A stretch of DNA of 64,000 nucleotides from the NCBI GenBank assembly GCA_016165875.1, contig JABBOT010000038.1, positions 62,001 through 126,000 on the forward strand. Direction: 5' to 3'. Position numbers and translations under genes: made by a program. Origin of the DNA: Acanthopleura granulata. Lineage: Eukaryota; Mollusca; Polyplacophora; Chitonida; Chitonidae. Below the pieces are notes generated by a model, which worked only from the letters and a program-made list of their open reading frames with translations, was not told the origin of the DNA and ran no database searches. Positions 1-12,500 of this stretch are shown one piece after another (positions within the stretch are counted from its first letter, which is position 1; each line of letters begins with the position of its first letter).

Positions 1-663
1 GTTATATATACATATACATATATACTCTACATGTATATAAACGTTTATTCACACGTGTGGAATTTAACATGTGAACAAATTGTTTTGCGTTTTCCCGGCG
101 CAGCGATGTAAGCTTTGTATACCTGTAATTCCCCTAGTTTAACAGCCTGGTAATTAAGCCGTGTATATTCCAGCCACCTTCAGATACATATATCAGTTTA
201 TCTTGGATAAAACATGTAAACAGATCGTATAAAATCTCAACTGGCCACAGCCGTCTCCTTCGATAGTTACCTTTTACATACGACAGTATATAATACAACT
301 GTAAGCCGACGCACTGAGACGCTTCTGCTTACTGCTTCGGAATACAACCATCGCACAATCCAACTCGAACCATGCAAGCTATGTATAATGTAAAAATTAT
401 TATGGTTAAAAAATTCTTTATTTCGCGTGTTTTCATACTTGCGTTCAAATCAAGTGCCATCCAGAGATAGGTCTTGGGAATTAAATTGGGTTAAACAATG
501 AGAGCTGAAGACATTGTAGTTTCAGGAACACTGATTTGTCTCCCCTTCAGCCCACAATATGATTCCACATTTAACCATGTCCGCTGTCCGCACATGGTTC
601 ATCCACATGAGGCATCGGCATCACACCAGTTACATATAATACAACAATACATGTGTATATATA

Positions 664-750
<87 letters not shown>

Positions 751-3300
751 CAATACAAATTTGATGGGCACTTCACTAAGGGTGTCACATAAACACGTGT
801 ATCTACTCTGTACACTAATGGAATTCTTCGGAACAAGTTGGCAACGAAGGGCTCACCGCGCATGCACTGACAGGGAAAGTTGGATGGGGCTAGAAGAGAG
901 CGAATGATTACATAAAAGTTACAGGAAAGAGGATGATACGACAGTGACACATGCGCAGACAAATAATAATAATAATCCCGACTGACAAAAAAACAAAACA
1001 AAACAGCGAGACAGACATATATGTATCGCTCGATCTAGAACAATCTCACCAGGGAAGAACTCTGTGGAAATCTGGAGAAGAATCACCGGCCGTCTCTGGA
1101 ACTTACCTACTACATTTACCGACACAGCTTACATGTCACCAAAACGTATGAATCCTGGATGGACTTAAAAAGCAAAGTATCAATATCTATTTTCAGCGTA
1201 ACTGCCTAAGGTCAAGTAGGCCGAACAAGTTAGGACTGGCTGACAGACTGTCAATCCAGAATCGTGCAAGATTACAAGAGATCTACAGTGATGAAAGGTG
1301 AATACCCTGGTATGTATCAAGAGGCCAACCGGATACAGCCTATATACATGTAAGTGCAAAGCTGGATATGAAAGCTATCAGTTGTAGGACAAGTCTGGAA
1401 ACTGTGTAAGAGGCAATCGGCAACAGGGCATGGTTTTTACATGTCTAAAGGGAGTGTGCACCCGGAGGATACCGTGTCTGACCCTGGGCCTGACCGCCTG
1501 TGAAACATCAGCCTGTGAAAACAAGAGGCGACCAAGCTAAACAGATAAAACCAGATAGATAAGGAAAGTGTGAATTAAAAACAAAATACATGTACTCCAT
1601 AATACAGGGCAAGCTACACTAGCAGTCTTCTCGGAAATCTGAATGGCACTTCGGTAAAGATTCGGGTAAAAAAAACCACAAAAAAAAAAACAAGAACAAA
1701 AACATGAGTTTCAAATATACACTCAAACTAAAATATAAAATGATTTCAGAAAGGAAAATCAACAGCTGCTATAAGAGGTACCCAAAAAACCAAAGAACAA
1801 CTGATAGGTAAAAAAAAAGATACATAGAAAAAAGCATGAGGCATTTTCTGTTGCCATATATACAAATATACAAGAGTTTAGCATGGTATTAAAGTGGGAA
1901 GATATACAATCAATGGCAGGCGCCAGCAAAACAGCTTGAACATAGCATGGTATAATACGGAATGAAAGCCAGTGAATTGACACTGCCACAAAACAAGTCC
2001 TGAATTACGACGAATCCTCCTGCTCAGCTGACCATGGTGATTGGGTCTACATTAATACATAGCAACACAAGCAGGCTTTTAAATATATCTAAAAAAATAA
2101 CCAGAAAGTACAAAGATAAAAAAAAACCAAAAAAAAAAAAACCAAAAAAAAAAAAACAATAACTATTCATAATTTGGCCGAGGATAGAGAACACATGTTA
2201 GACATACATACATGGACAGACACTCCAGGCAAACCCGTGGTGTAAATTCTACGTGGCATCCCATAGTTTAAATTCTACGTGAGAGCCCGTGGTGTAAATT
2301 CCACTTGGAAAACCCACAGCAGAGGAAGCCATTACACATACAGCATCCTCCCTCCACGCGATCAATACAAAAGTTTACACATATAAACAAAACCTCACAT
2401 CCATGCCTGGCGAGCTACTTAACGACACACATATACACTACACGCTCAATCTACGCCACATCTTTGGGCCACAATTTAAAATAGTGTACATACACATGTA
2501 TACATTTGTAATATTTTATCAAAAATTCAGTAATTCTGTAACATCGAGTCATCAGCACAACCATTTGGGGAGTTTTACGGCGCCATATGTACCTATGTAC
2601 ACACGTTAACCATTCCATACTAATTCGGGCCAACAACACATGCCATGTAGGCCTATTCCAGGCATCGCCATCGACACAGTCTTCTCGAATACTTCGTACA
2701 TTTACTTCCTCACTCTATTGAACTTTCGCAGTACATACAAAACTTTTGTCACAGCAGAATAAGACATCTGGGATTTCCCCCGTTTCACATTCTTTCAATT
2801 AATTTCACTTTCAGTATCGGAATCTGAGACTTACGTTCTATCCATGCACGCATATGCAGACATGTTATAAACCGACCCGCAAAGATTCTGATAAATTTTT
2901 GTTGACTTATGCTTTGGTCTTCATAATCAAATCTTCTCCGACCATTTGCTGATTGTAAATCGCACCACTGGCTCACAAGTGCAAGTGCACACAGGCTTAC
3001 ATTTACACATATGTGTACCTCAGATTTATTTCTGCATTTTTTCCCCTCATTATCCAACGCCAAGAGTTATACTTATATGCTCTTCATCATTACAGCTTAA
3101 AATTCTGAATTCCAGTTTTACTCATATACAAGAAACTTTTGTTCATGGCTCACAGGTAGACTGCCAATACTATTCTTGTCAAAAGTTAAAAATTCATGTT
3201 TTTCATGCTTGTAACTTAATGCAAAAGGTACAAAGCGTGTAGGAGCCCTCGCAATTCAGTCATCTTGTTAGTCACTTGTACAATGGTAATGTATAGGTCT
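1..3300. other. Downstream flank of vav, no gene recognised
   Basis: AT-rich DNA with a (TA)n run at about 653-747, A-rich stretches at 1670-1700 and 2080-2160, and three short near-copies of a GTGGTGTAAATTC motif around 2235-2300. Open frames are short and without family resemblance. Confidence 0.6.
653..747. repeat. (TA)n microsatellite
   Basis: An almost uninterrupted run of TA about 90 bp long with GTGTATA variants at its left end. It produces Tyr-Ile open frames that are not genes. Confidence 0.95.
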
Positions 3301-3778
3301 ACGTACAACTGATGGACAGAGAGTTACCCTCAATAACGCGTATACCACTGGGTAAACCTTCCACACACGTCTACATCATCGCGTACAACTTATGGACAGA
3401 GAGAGTTACCCTCAATAGCACGTGTATCACTAGGTAAACCTTCCCCACATGTCTACATCATCGTTTACAACTGATGGACAGAGAGTTACCCTCAATAACG
3501 CGTACACCACTGGGTAAACCTTCCACACACGTCTACATCATCGTGTACAACTGATGGACAGAGAGTGAGTTACCCTCAATAGCATTTGTATCACTAGATA
3601 AACCTTCCCTACACATCTACATCATCGTGTACAACTGATGGACACAGAGTTAGCTACCCTAAATATATATCACTAGGTAACCCTTCCCCAGACGTGTACA
3701 TTAGCGTGTACGACTTATGGACAGAGAGTGAGTTACCCTCAATGACGTGTGTATCATTGGGTAAACCTTCCACACAGA
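3301..3778. repeat. Minisatellite, unit about 80 bp, 6 copies
   Basis: Units begin with GTGTACAACTGATGGACAG and contain TTACCCTCAATA and GGTAAACCTTCC; starts near 3301, 3381, 3461, 3543, 3628 and 3705. Confidence 0.9.
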
Positions 3779-3929
3779 ATACCTTGTTACAACGTCATCA
3801 CGTAATACATCAAGCACTCGATGGTTAGGAAAAAGGGGCATAAAATAAGCCTTCACACAGCTTTGCATACAAGCCATTCAGCTCTTCATTGCATAAATTA
3901 TGCCTGCGACCAGAGATTTAGCCAGTATT

Positions 3930-4556
3930 TTCCACATCGCTGGGTGTTCTGTTTGGACAGTTTATGGTCAGTACGTAGGTCATTGTATCAGTGTCATCAG
4001 AGAGGGCTGTTCGGCTCTGCCTCTTGTACTGTACACTTTGGACAGCTTATAGTCAGTAAGAAGCTCAGAGTATTAGTGTCATAAGAGAGGGCTGTCTGGC
4101 TCTGCCTCTTGTACTGTACACTTTGGACTGTTTACAGTCAGTCAGTATCTCAGTTTACTAGTGCCATTAGAGAGGGCTGTTCGGCTCTGCCTCTTGTACC
4201 ATACGCTTCAGACAATTTAGTGTCAGTAAGAAGCTCAGTGTACTAGTGTCATCAGATTGGGCTGTTCGGCTCTGTCTCTTGTAAGGTACACTTTTGACGG
4301 TTTACAGTTAGTAAGTAGCTCAGTGTACTAGTGTCATAAGAGAGGGCTGTTTGGCTCTGCCTCTTGTACTGTACACTTTGGACAGTTTCCAATCACTAAG
4401 AAGCTCAGTGTACAAGTGTCATCAGAGAGAGCTGTTCCGCCCCGCCTCTTGTACTATACACTTTGGACAGTTTACAGTCAGTAAGAAGTTCAAAGTACTA
4501 GTGTCATCCGAGAGGGCTGTTTGGCTCTGCCTCTTATACTGTACACTTTGGACAGT
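3930..4556. repeat. Minisatellite, unit about 85 bp, 7-8 copies
   Basis: Units carry GGCTGTTCGGCTCTGCCTCT followed by TTGTACTGTACACTTTGGAC; starts spaced 83-86 bp from about 4007 to 4515. Confidence 0.9.
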
Positions 4557-5224
4557 TTTGAGAACATACATACAGTCTATGGGCACACACAAACTCTCAC
4601 AGGACTGACAGAAGAATAAACTATCAGATTTCAGCTACCTGTGTGTTTTAACTGGCCTGAGAATAATCAGATAGTCTTGAGCCACTCATGCTGTTTTTCA
4701 AGCCTTGCCAGGCGCCATTTGAGCACTACATGATACCAAAATTCACATCGTTTCTCTTGGTTACACACATGTACTACACCTACATTTGATTTGTCAACTA
4801 TCAGCAGATGAAAGGTCTACTGTTTGCTTTTTTTCCTTTATGACGCATGCAGCCAGTTCTAGATAACAAACAAGCTGGAGTAAATCAAAACATCCATGTA
4901 CCAAATCTTAACAAAATTCAGACCTGCACCTTTAGTAGTGTCAGAAAAAAAGACACAGCATTGAGTACTGACAAGCAGGGCTTCAGGAATAATATGGTGC
5001 AGAGTACTGGCATGCCAGGACTCAAGAACAGGATGGAAAGGCCACGAAACTGTAAGCAGAGGTGACAATGAACTGAAGCAGGCCACTAGATACATTCCAC
5101 TTTGACAGACTTTCAGTAACAGGTTTATGGCTGTAGTTTTGTTTCGTTACAGCCTAAGAGGGATATGGTTTCTTTCAGAACAACACACATCTGTGTAGTT
5201 CTGTACTGTGTGAATAGAGCATGT
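4557..5224. other. No feature recognised
   Basis: Unique-looking DNA between two arrays downstream of vav. No convincing frame or repeat. Confidence 0.5.
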
Positions 5225-6172
5225 TCCTGTGCCATGTCTCCTCAGTCAGCTATGCTGTCCTATGTGATGAGAACACCTTCCCACATCATGTCCCTTCAGT
5301 CAGCTATGCTGTCCTATGTGATGAGAACACCTTCCCACATCATGTCCCTTCAGTCAGCTATGCTGTCCTATGTGATGAGAACACCTTCCTACATCATGCC
5401 CCTTCAGTCAGCTATGCTGTCCTATGTGATGAGAACACCTTCCTACATCATGTCCCTTCAGTCAGCAATTCTGTACCGAGTGATGAGAACACCTTCCTAC
5501 ATCATGTCCCTTCAGTCAGCAATTCTGTACCAAGTGATGAGAGCACCTTCCTACACCATGTCCCTTCAGTCAGCAATTCTGTACAGACTGATGAGAACAT
5601 CTTCCTACATCATGCCTTTTCAGTCAGCAATTCTGTACCAAGTGATGAGAACACCTTCCTACATCATGTCCCTTCAGTCAGCAATTCTGTACCTAGTGAG
5701 AACACCTTCTACATCATGTCCCTTCAGTCAACAATTCTGTATCGAGTGATGAGAACACCTTCTTACATCATGTCCCTTCAGTCAGCAATTCTGTACTGAG
5801 TGATGAGAACACCTTCCTACATCTTGTCCCCTCAGTCAGCAATTCTGTACCGGGTAATGAGAACACTTCCCTACAGCATGTCCCCTCAGTCAGCAATTCT
5901 GTACCGCGTGATGAGAACACATTCCTACACAATCAGCAATTCTGTCCTATGTTTATTCTGCAATGAGTGATAAGAACACCTTCCTACAGCATGTTCCCTC
6001 AGTCAGCAATTCTGTATTGGGTGATGAGAACACATCCCAACACCATGAGCCCTCAGTCCGCAATTCTGTACCGGGTGATGAGAACACATTCCTTCACCAT
6101 GTACCCTCAGTCAGCAATTCTGTACCCGGTGATGAGAACACATTCCTACACCATCAGCAATTCTGTCCTATG
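5225..6172. repeat. Minisatellite, unit 54 bp, about 18 copies, in the probable vav 3' UTR region
   Basis: Units contain CCTTCAGTCAGCAATTCTGT and GATGAGAACACCTTCCTAC. The first copies (5243, 5297, 5351, 5405) are near identical, the distal ones diverge. Begins about 300 bp beyond the vav stop codon on the transcribed strand. Confidence 0.92.
5952..5957 (-). promoter_or_regulatory. candidate polyadenylation signal AATAAA for vav
   Basis: First canonical AATAAA on the minus strand downstream of the stop codon, about 510 bp away. It lies in a divergent part of the 54-bp array. No experimental support, and a variant signal (TATAAA near 6386) is also possible. Confidence 0.25.
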
Positions 6173-6467
6173 TTTTTTAAGGGCGATGTGTTCATTTTTT
6201 TTTCATCAAGGAATATTTCGACAAGACAGGCTTCTGAGTCAGGTGCACCAACACTAAAAGCCTTTAGTCGCAAAGAGTTCAGATAGACCCAGAAAGTTTC
6301 TGTCCGATCGAACGATTCCTAGCACATCTGGAATACAATGTATCTATCTGTAAGGTTTTCAGCATGTCCTGTCGTTTGATCAATTTTATATCACATCCAA
6401 GTTGTTTGTAAAATGTAAACCATGTGACCCAGAATTAAGATACCGATTGGTTTCTTATGTGGACCAA

Positions 6468-6512
6468 TCAGTCGGATTCTTCTGTGACATATGCCAGGGG
6501 GAAGTAACCAAT
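6468..6512 (-). CDS. vav: vav exon Z: last coding exon, SH3 end and stop
   Basis: 45 nt: [14 protein letters not shown] then TGA at 6468-6470. GYFPLAYV is the SH3 'G-x-F-P-x-N-Y-V' ending with Ala in place of Asn. It follows the acceptor GGTTTTACAG and continues exon Y in phase 0. The acidic tail resembles 'VEEDYSEYC' of VAV1 but is shorter. Confidence 0.92.
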   Translation of the reverse strand: MGYFPLAYVTEESD

Positions 6513-9500
6513 CTGTAAAACCAAAAAAAAACAAAGACTGTGAGCATCACATACCAATATCCAACCAACCCTGCTTCTGAGTGTGAAACAGTTCAACATC
6601 GTACTTGCTTACTTCCAGGGTAATATACAGAATTTTTAAACGTTTAATAAACCAAAAGACATGCACCAACCACTAACGTGACAAGTGCTCAGTGTAACCT
6701 GTAAGTTTCAGGATTCTCTGATTTCTTCAAAATAGGACAATATAATTATTTCACGGACATTGAACGACAGATCAGAATCTTACTTATGTATTAATTAGCA
6801 GGTTTTCAAAATTGATTCACAGATTACAGATAATGAGCACGCACACAAACGTTTATTCATTTATTAACTTGATTGGTGTTCTACACCGTAATAAAGGATA
6901 TATGCGACGTCAACCAGCATAACTGTGCAAGGAAACCAAGTAATGCGTGGGGGAAACCCACAACCATCTGCAGGATACCAGCAGACCTTCCCATATACGG
7001 CCATAGAGAAAGTCAACATGAAGTGGGCTTTAACTCACAGTAACAATGTTAGTGGGAGGCCCCTGGGTCATTATCCTGACCACCTTGGCTCTCATGAAAC
7101 TTTTATAAATTCTGCTATTTAGAGCAGTTATGGCTTGGTAATCAACGACCAATGAGAAATACATTCATCACGTACAGCGTCACAATTACCTTTTGATCTT
7201 TCTCGCCCTTCCACCAGCCTTTGTCGCCGCCCGCCTTGCTGATGATCTTCACACGGTCTCCTCGGTGGAGTGTCAGCTGATTGGTGGCCGTCGCAGCATA
7301 GTCAAACGCCGCTACTGCGTACCCTATACAGTTGACCACTGAAAGTAACCAACATATACAAGTTAGCTGCAGCATAAAGCAGGCTTCACATCTGAAAATA
7401 ACACCAGTCCATGTATATCATTTCCCTGTACTTGTGCAGCTGGGGTGTGACACAGGTGTAGTGGGAGTGTGACATAGGTTCACCCCATACAGTTCAATCC
7501 GGAAAAAAAACCACATTTATCTGATTCTTGCTTAACAATGCACTAACATGTGTGTCACTGCACAAAAGATCACACATTACGGTTTACTTCTGAAGGTAAG
7601 ACATACATGTATCATAAGTTAGAGGATTACGCAGTGACAGGACCCCGAAACATACAATATAGTTTCAGTATAAACTCCCCACAATGGCCAAACTGTATTT
7701 CTGTGTCCTGTCCCAGAGTATTAAGGTGTGACAAATTTATCGCACAAAAGACCCATGGATTCAATGCAAAGGGACGATATGTCCGTGAATTGCTTCAGTG
7801 TCATTATTATTTTCACAGCAGAGACACATGACAACGACAGTCGGCTACAGGAATATCCAAGATCCTGATGATGCAGGATAAACATAGATATCACAGAACA
7901 TTTCAGTAGTGAACTGTATCGTGTGATAAATATAATTTGTTTATTTAGTAGTGAACTGTATATTATTACTGGCCAAGCGGCAAGTAAACATACTTTCTTT
8001 CTTTATTTCAGTCGTGAACTGTATATTATTAGGCAGCAAGTAAACATACTTTCTTTGTTTATTTCAGTCGTGCACTGTATATTATTACTGGCCAGGCAGC
8101 AAGTAAACATACTTTCTTTGTTTATTTCAGTCGTGCACTGTACAGTGTAAACACACTTTCTTTACTTTATTTATTTATCTATTTGTGGGTGTTTTACATT
8201 GTACTCAAGAATATTTCACTGATACGAAATGGTGGGAGGAAACTGGACAGAGCCCGGGTGAAACCCACAACAATCCGCAGGTAATGCTGGCAGACTTGTT
8301 TATTTTAGTAGTGAACTGTAAACATACTTCATGTTTATTTCAGTAGTTAAATTTTGCGTCACATAAGCAACTCTGAAGTGAGTTCCAGCTGGCCGAGTAA
8401 CTATTTGGGTAAGACAAAAATACCGTGTAATGCACTTCAAACCCCTCAGCCTTAAGCACCTGTACAAAATAACTTACAGATACAAATTCCAAGACATATT
8501 ATGTAAATCCCAACCTTCCATAAATTTTAACGCACATGACTGTATTAGATTTAAAAGGTCAAGGTCACTGAAAATCAATAGGGTCCTTCCTGTAAGCCAC
8601 TGAAGGCTTGGAGTGTTAACAATTTTTCATAAAATTTAACTTAAATGACCCCAATGACCTTGAAGAAAAGTGTCAAGGTCGCAGGAAATCAATAAGGCTC
8701 TTCCTCATGCTAAAGTGTCAGTTTTGCATAAGTCTGGTGAACTTAGGCTAAACCATTCTGGAGATATCATGTTTACAAGCCTTTCATAAAATTTAACTTA
8801 AATGACCCCAATGGCCTTGAAGACTAAGTCAAGTCTTCCTTTAAACCATGGCAGACATGGAGTGTTTACATGACTTTAATAAAATCTGAACTAAATTCAG
8901 GCTAAACCATTTTAGAGATATCTTGTTCACATGCCCTTTATAAAATGACCCCAATGTCCTTGAAGAAAACGGCGAAGGTCACTGAAAATCAATAGGCAGG
9001 GTTGTTTCTCGTGCCAAAGGGTGGTGTAAGTCTGGTGAACTTGGGCTAAACTGCTCTAGAGATATCATCAGAAGGCTATGGACAGTCAGCCGGTCGAAAG
9101 GACTAATGCTGTCTGCTCTGACAATACACCAGGGCCATATTGGCACAAGGGTAAAGAAAAATTAAAATTTTCGACAAATGAAGGCAATAGGTGTACAGTT
9201 ATGTGAAGAAGATTATGGGCATGAGTAGGGGGCCTGTGTGCTATGGGTGTGCCAGAACAGCTGGCCTCCCACGCTGTGCACTGTGCAATGGTCATGGGGC
9301 AAACCAGTACATATGATTAGTAACTTATCTGTAAGGTTTATACCACAGTGCCTTAAGTTAAGGACAAGGTAACAAAACACAGTGCATTCAAAGCCAAACT
9401 CAGAATTCTGAGCCGTTTACTAACACTTCATGTTACCAGTCACTGGCTTCGCTCTAACATATTTCACTAGAAAGGAAAAAATAGAAAACAGACATAAAAA

Positions 9501-12500
9501 GAAGGATGCAGCAAAATGACTGGTACTTGTAACTCTTCATCTACTATTAAAGATATGTGTAACTAATTACTTTATGAGATTTACAAAAGGTAAACTGCCA
9601 ATGTGGTCCATGAAGTCAACCATACAATGAAAACATTTGACTTCAATTAATTCGGTGGAAAAAAGTCTAAAAATATCAGTTAAGGTGTTTTCAGGTACTG
9701 TTTTCTATGCTCTTTTCACACACCACAATTTTTGAGTGGTCTTTCACTTTCAACAGCCCCCCAAAAAATCACAATCACCAAGGCAAAACCTGTCTCCATG
9801 TACAACATGTACAAATACTAATACATAAAAGCACTACAAGCTGCTACCCACCAACCATCCCTTAATCCCCCCAGAGCCCCCGTCTACCCACCAACCATCC
9901 CTTACCCCCCCCCGAGCCTCCGTCTACCCACCAACCATCCCTTACTCCGCCCCACCCCAAGCCCCCACCTACCCACTAACCATCCTTTACTCAGCCCCCC
10001 CACAAAACCCCAACCTACCCACCAACCATCCCTTATTCTGAACACGCTAGCCCTTGCCTACCCACCAACCATCCCTTACTCTGAACCCCCTAGCCCTCGC
10101 CTACCCACCAACCATCCCTCACTCCACCCTCCAAGCCCCAACCTGCCCAACAACCATCCCTTACTCTGCCCCCAAAGCCCCCATCTACCCACCAACCATC
10201 CCTTACTCCCTCCCCCAAGCCCCCACCTACCCACTAACCATCCCTTACTCCGCCCCCCCAAGCCCCAACCTACCCACTAACCATCCCTTATTCTGAACCC
10301 CCTATCCCTTGCCTACCCACCAACCATCCCTTACTCTGAACCCCCTAGCCCTCACCTACCCACCAACCATCCCTTATAGCCCAGGGCCCCTGCCTTCCAC
10401 CAACCATCCCTTGCTCCCCGGGCCTCCCTGCCCACCAACCATCCCATGCTCAGCCCCCCTGGGCCCCCACCTACCCACCAACCATCCCTTACTCCGCCCC
10501 CCAAGCCCCTGCCTTCCCACCAACCATCCCTTACTCCGCCCCCCAAGCCCCTGCCTTCCCACCAACCATCCCATACTCCGCCCCCCTGAGCCTCCACCGA
10601 CCCAACAACCATCCCTTACTCCGCACCCCAAGCCCCTGCCTTCCCACCAACCATCCCTTACTCCGCCCCCCAAGCCCCTGCCTTCCCACCAACCATCCCT
10701 TACTTCGCCCCCTGAGCCCCCACCTACCCACCAACCATCCCTTATTCTGAACCCCCTAGCCCTTGCCTACCCACCAACCATCCCTTACTCTGAACCCCCT
10801 AGGCCCCTCCTACCCACCAACTATCCCTTACTCTGAACCCCCTAGCCCTCGCCTACCCACCAACCATCCCTTATTCTGAACCCCCAGCCCCCTCCTACCC
10901 ACCAACCATCCCTTACTCCGCGCCCCTGAGCCTCCACCGACTCACCAACCATCCCTTGCTCCGCATCCCGAGCCCCTGCCTTCCCACCAACCATTCCTTA
11001 CTCCGCCCCCCAAGCCCCTGCCTTCCCACCAACCATCCCTTACTNNNNNNNNNNNNNNNNNNNNNNNNNNNNNNNNNNNNNNNNNNNNNNNNNNNNNNNN
11101 NNNNNNNNNNNNNNNNNNNNNNNNNNNNNNNNNNNNNNNNNNNNNNNNNNNNNNNNNNNNNNNNNNNNNNNNNNNNNNNNNNNNNNNNNNNNNNNNNNNN
11201 NNNNNNNNNNNNNNNNNNNNNNNNNNNNNNNNNNNNNNNNNNNNNNNNNNCCTTACTCCGCCCCCCAAGCCCCTGCCTTCCCACCAACCATCCCTTACTT
11301 CGCCCCCTGAGCCCCCACCTACCCACCAACCATCCCTTACTCTGCCCCCCGAAGCCCCCGCCTACCCACCAATCATCCCTTACTCCGCCCTCTGAGCCCC
11401 CGCCTACCTACTATATACGATTATGTTGAGGAATGAAAGCATGGTTCATGAGTCCAGCAAATTCTTCACATTCTCCAGTCCTTACCTGCTGTGCTCTCCT
11501 TGAAGGGTGTCTTCAGGGTGGTTTCTAAATCAGGGAAGTTTTCACTCAGTGTGTACTGCTGGTAATACTCCACTAGCTCCTGAAAACACAACAACAACAT
11601 TTTTTCATCATTGAGTGTGTACAGCTGGTAATACTCCAATACCTTCAAACAACACAACATTTCCTCATCACACAGTGTGTACTGATGGTAATACTCCACT
11701 AGCTCCTGAAAACACAACCACTAAGCATTTCCTCATCACACACTGTGTACTGATGGTAAAACTCCACTAGCTCCTGAAAACACAACCACTAAACATTTCC
11801 TAATCACGCATTGTGTACTGATGGTAAAACTCCAATAGCTCCTGAAAACACAACCACTAAGCCTTTCCTCTTCACGCACTGTGTACTGATGGTAAAACTC
11901 CAATAGCTCCTGAAAACACAACCACTTAACATTTCCTCATCACACAGTGTGTGCTGATGGTAAAACTCCACTAGCTCTTGAAAACACAACCACTACACAT
12001 TTTCTCATCACACAGTGTGTGCTGATGGTAAAACTCCACTAGCTCCTGAAAACACAACCACTAAACATTTCCTCATCACACAGTCTGTACTGATGGTAAA
12101 ACTCCAATAGCTCCTGAAAACACAACCACTAAACATTTCCTCATCACACAGTCTGTACTGATGGTAAAACTCCACTAGCTCCTGAAAACACAACCACTAA
12201 ACATTTCCTCATCACATAGTCTGTACTGATGGTAAAACTCCACTAGCTCCTGAAAACACAACCACTAAACATTTCCTCATCACACAGTCTGTACTGATGG
12301 TAATACTCCCCTAGCTCCTGAAAACACAACCACTAAACATTTCCTAATCACGCATTGTGTACTGATGGTAAAACTCCACTATCTCCTGAAAACACAACCA
12401 CTAAATATTTCCTCATCAAACAGTGTGTACTGATGGTAAAACTCCACTAGCTCCTGAAAACACAACCACTAAACATTTCCTCATCACTCAGTGTGTACTG

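Noticed and set aside
10054..11429. Pro-rich collagen- or mucin-like frames
   Set aside because: C-rich minisatellite, interrupted by N; no signal peptide or exon context.
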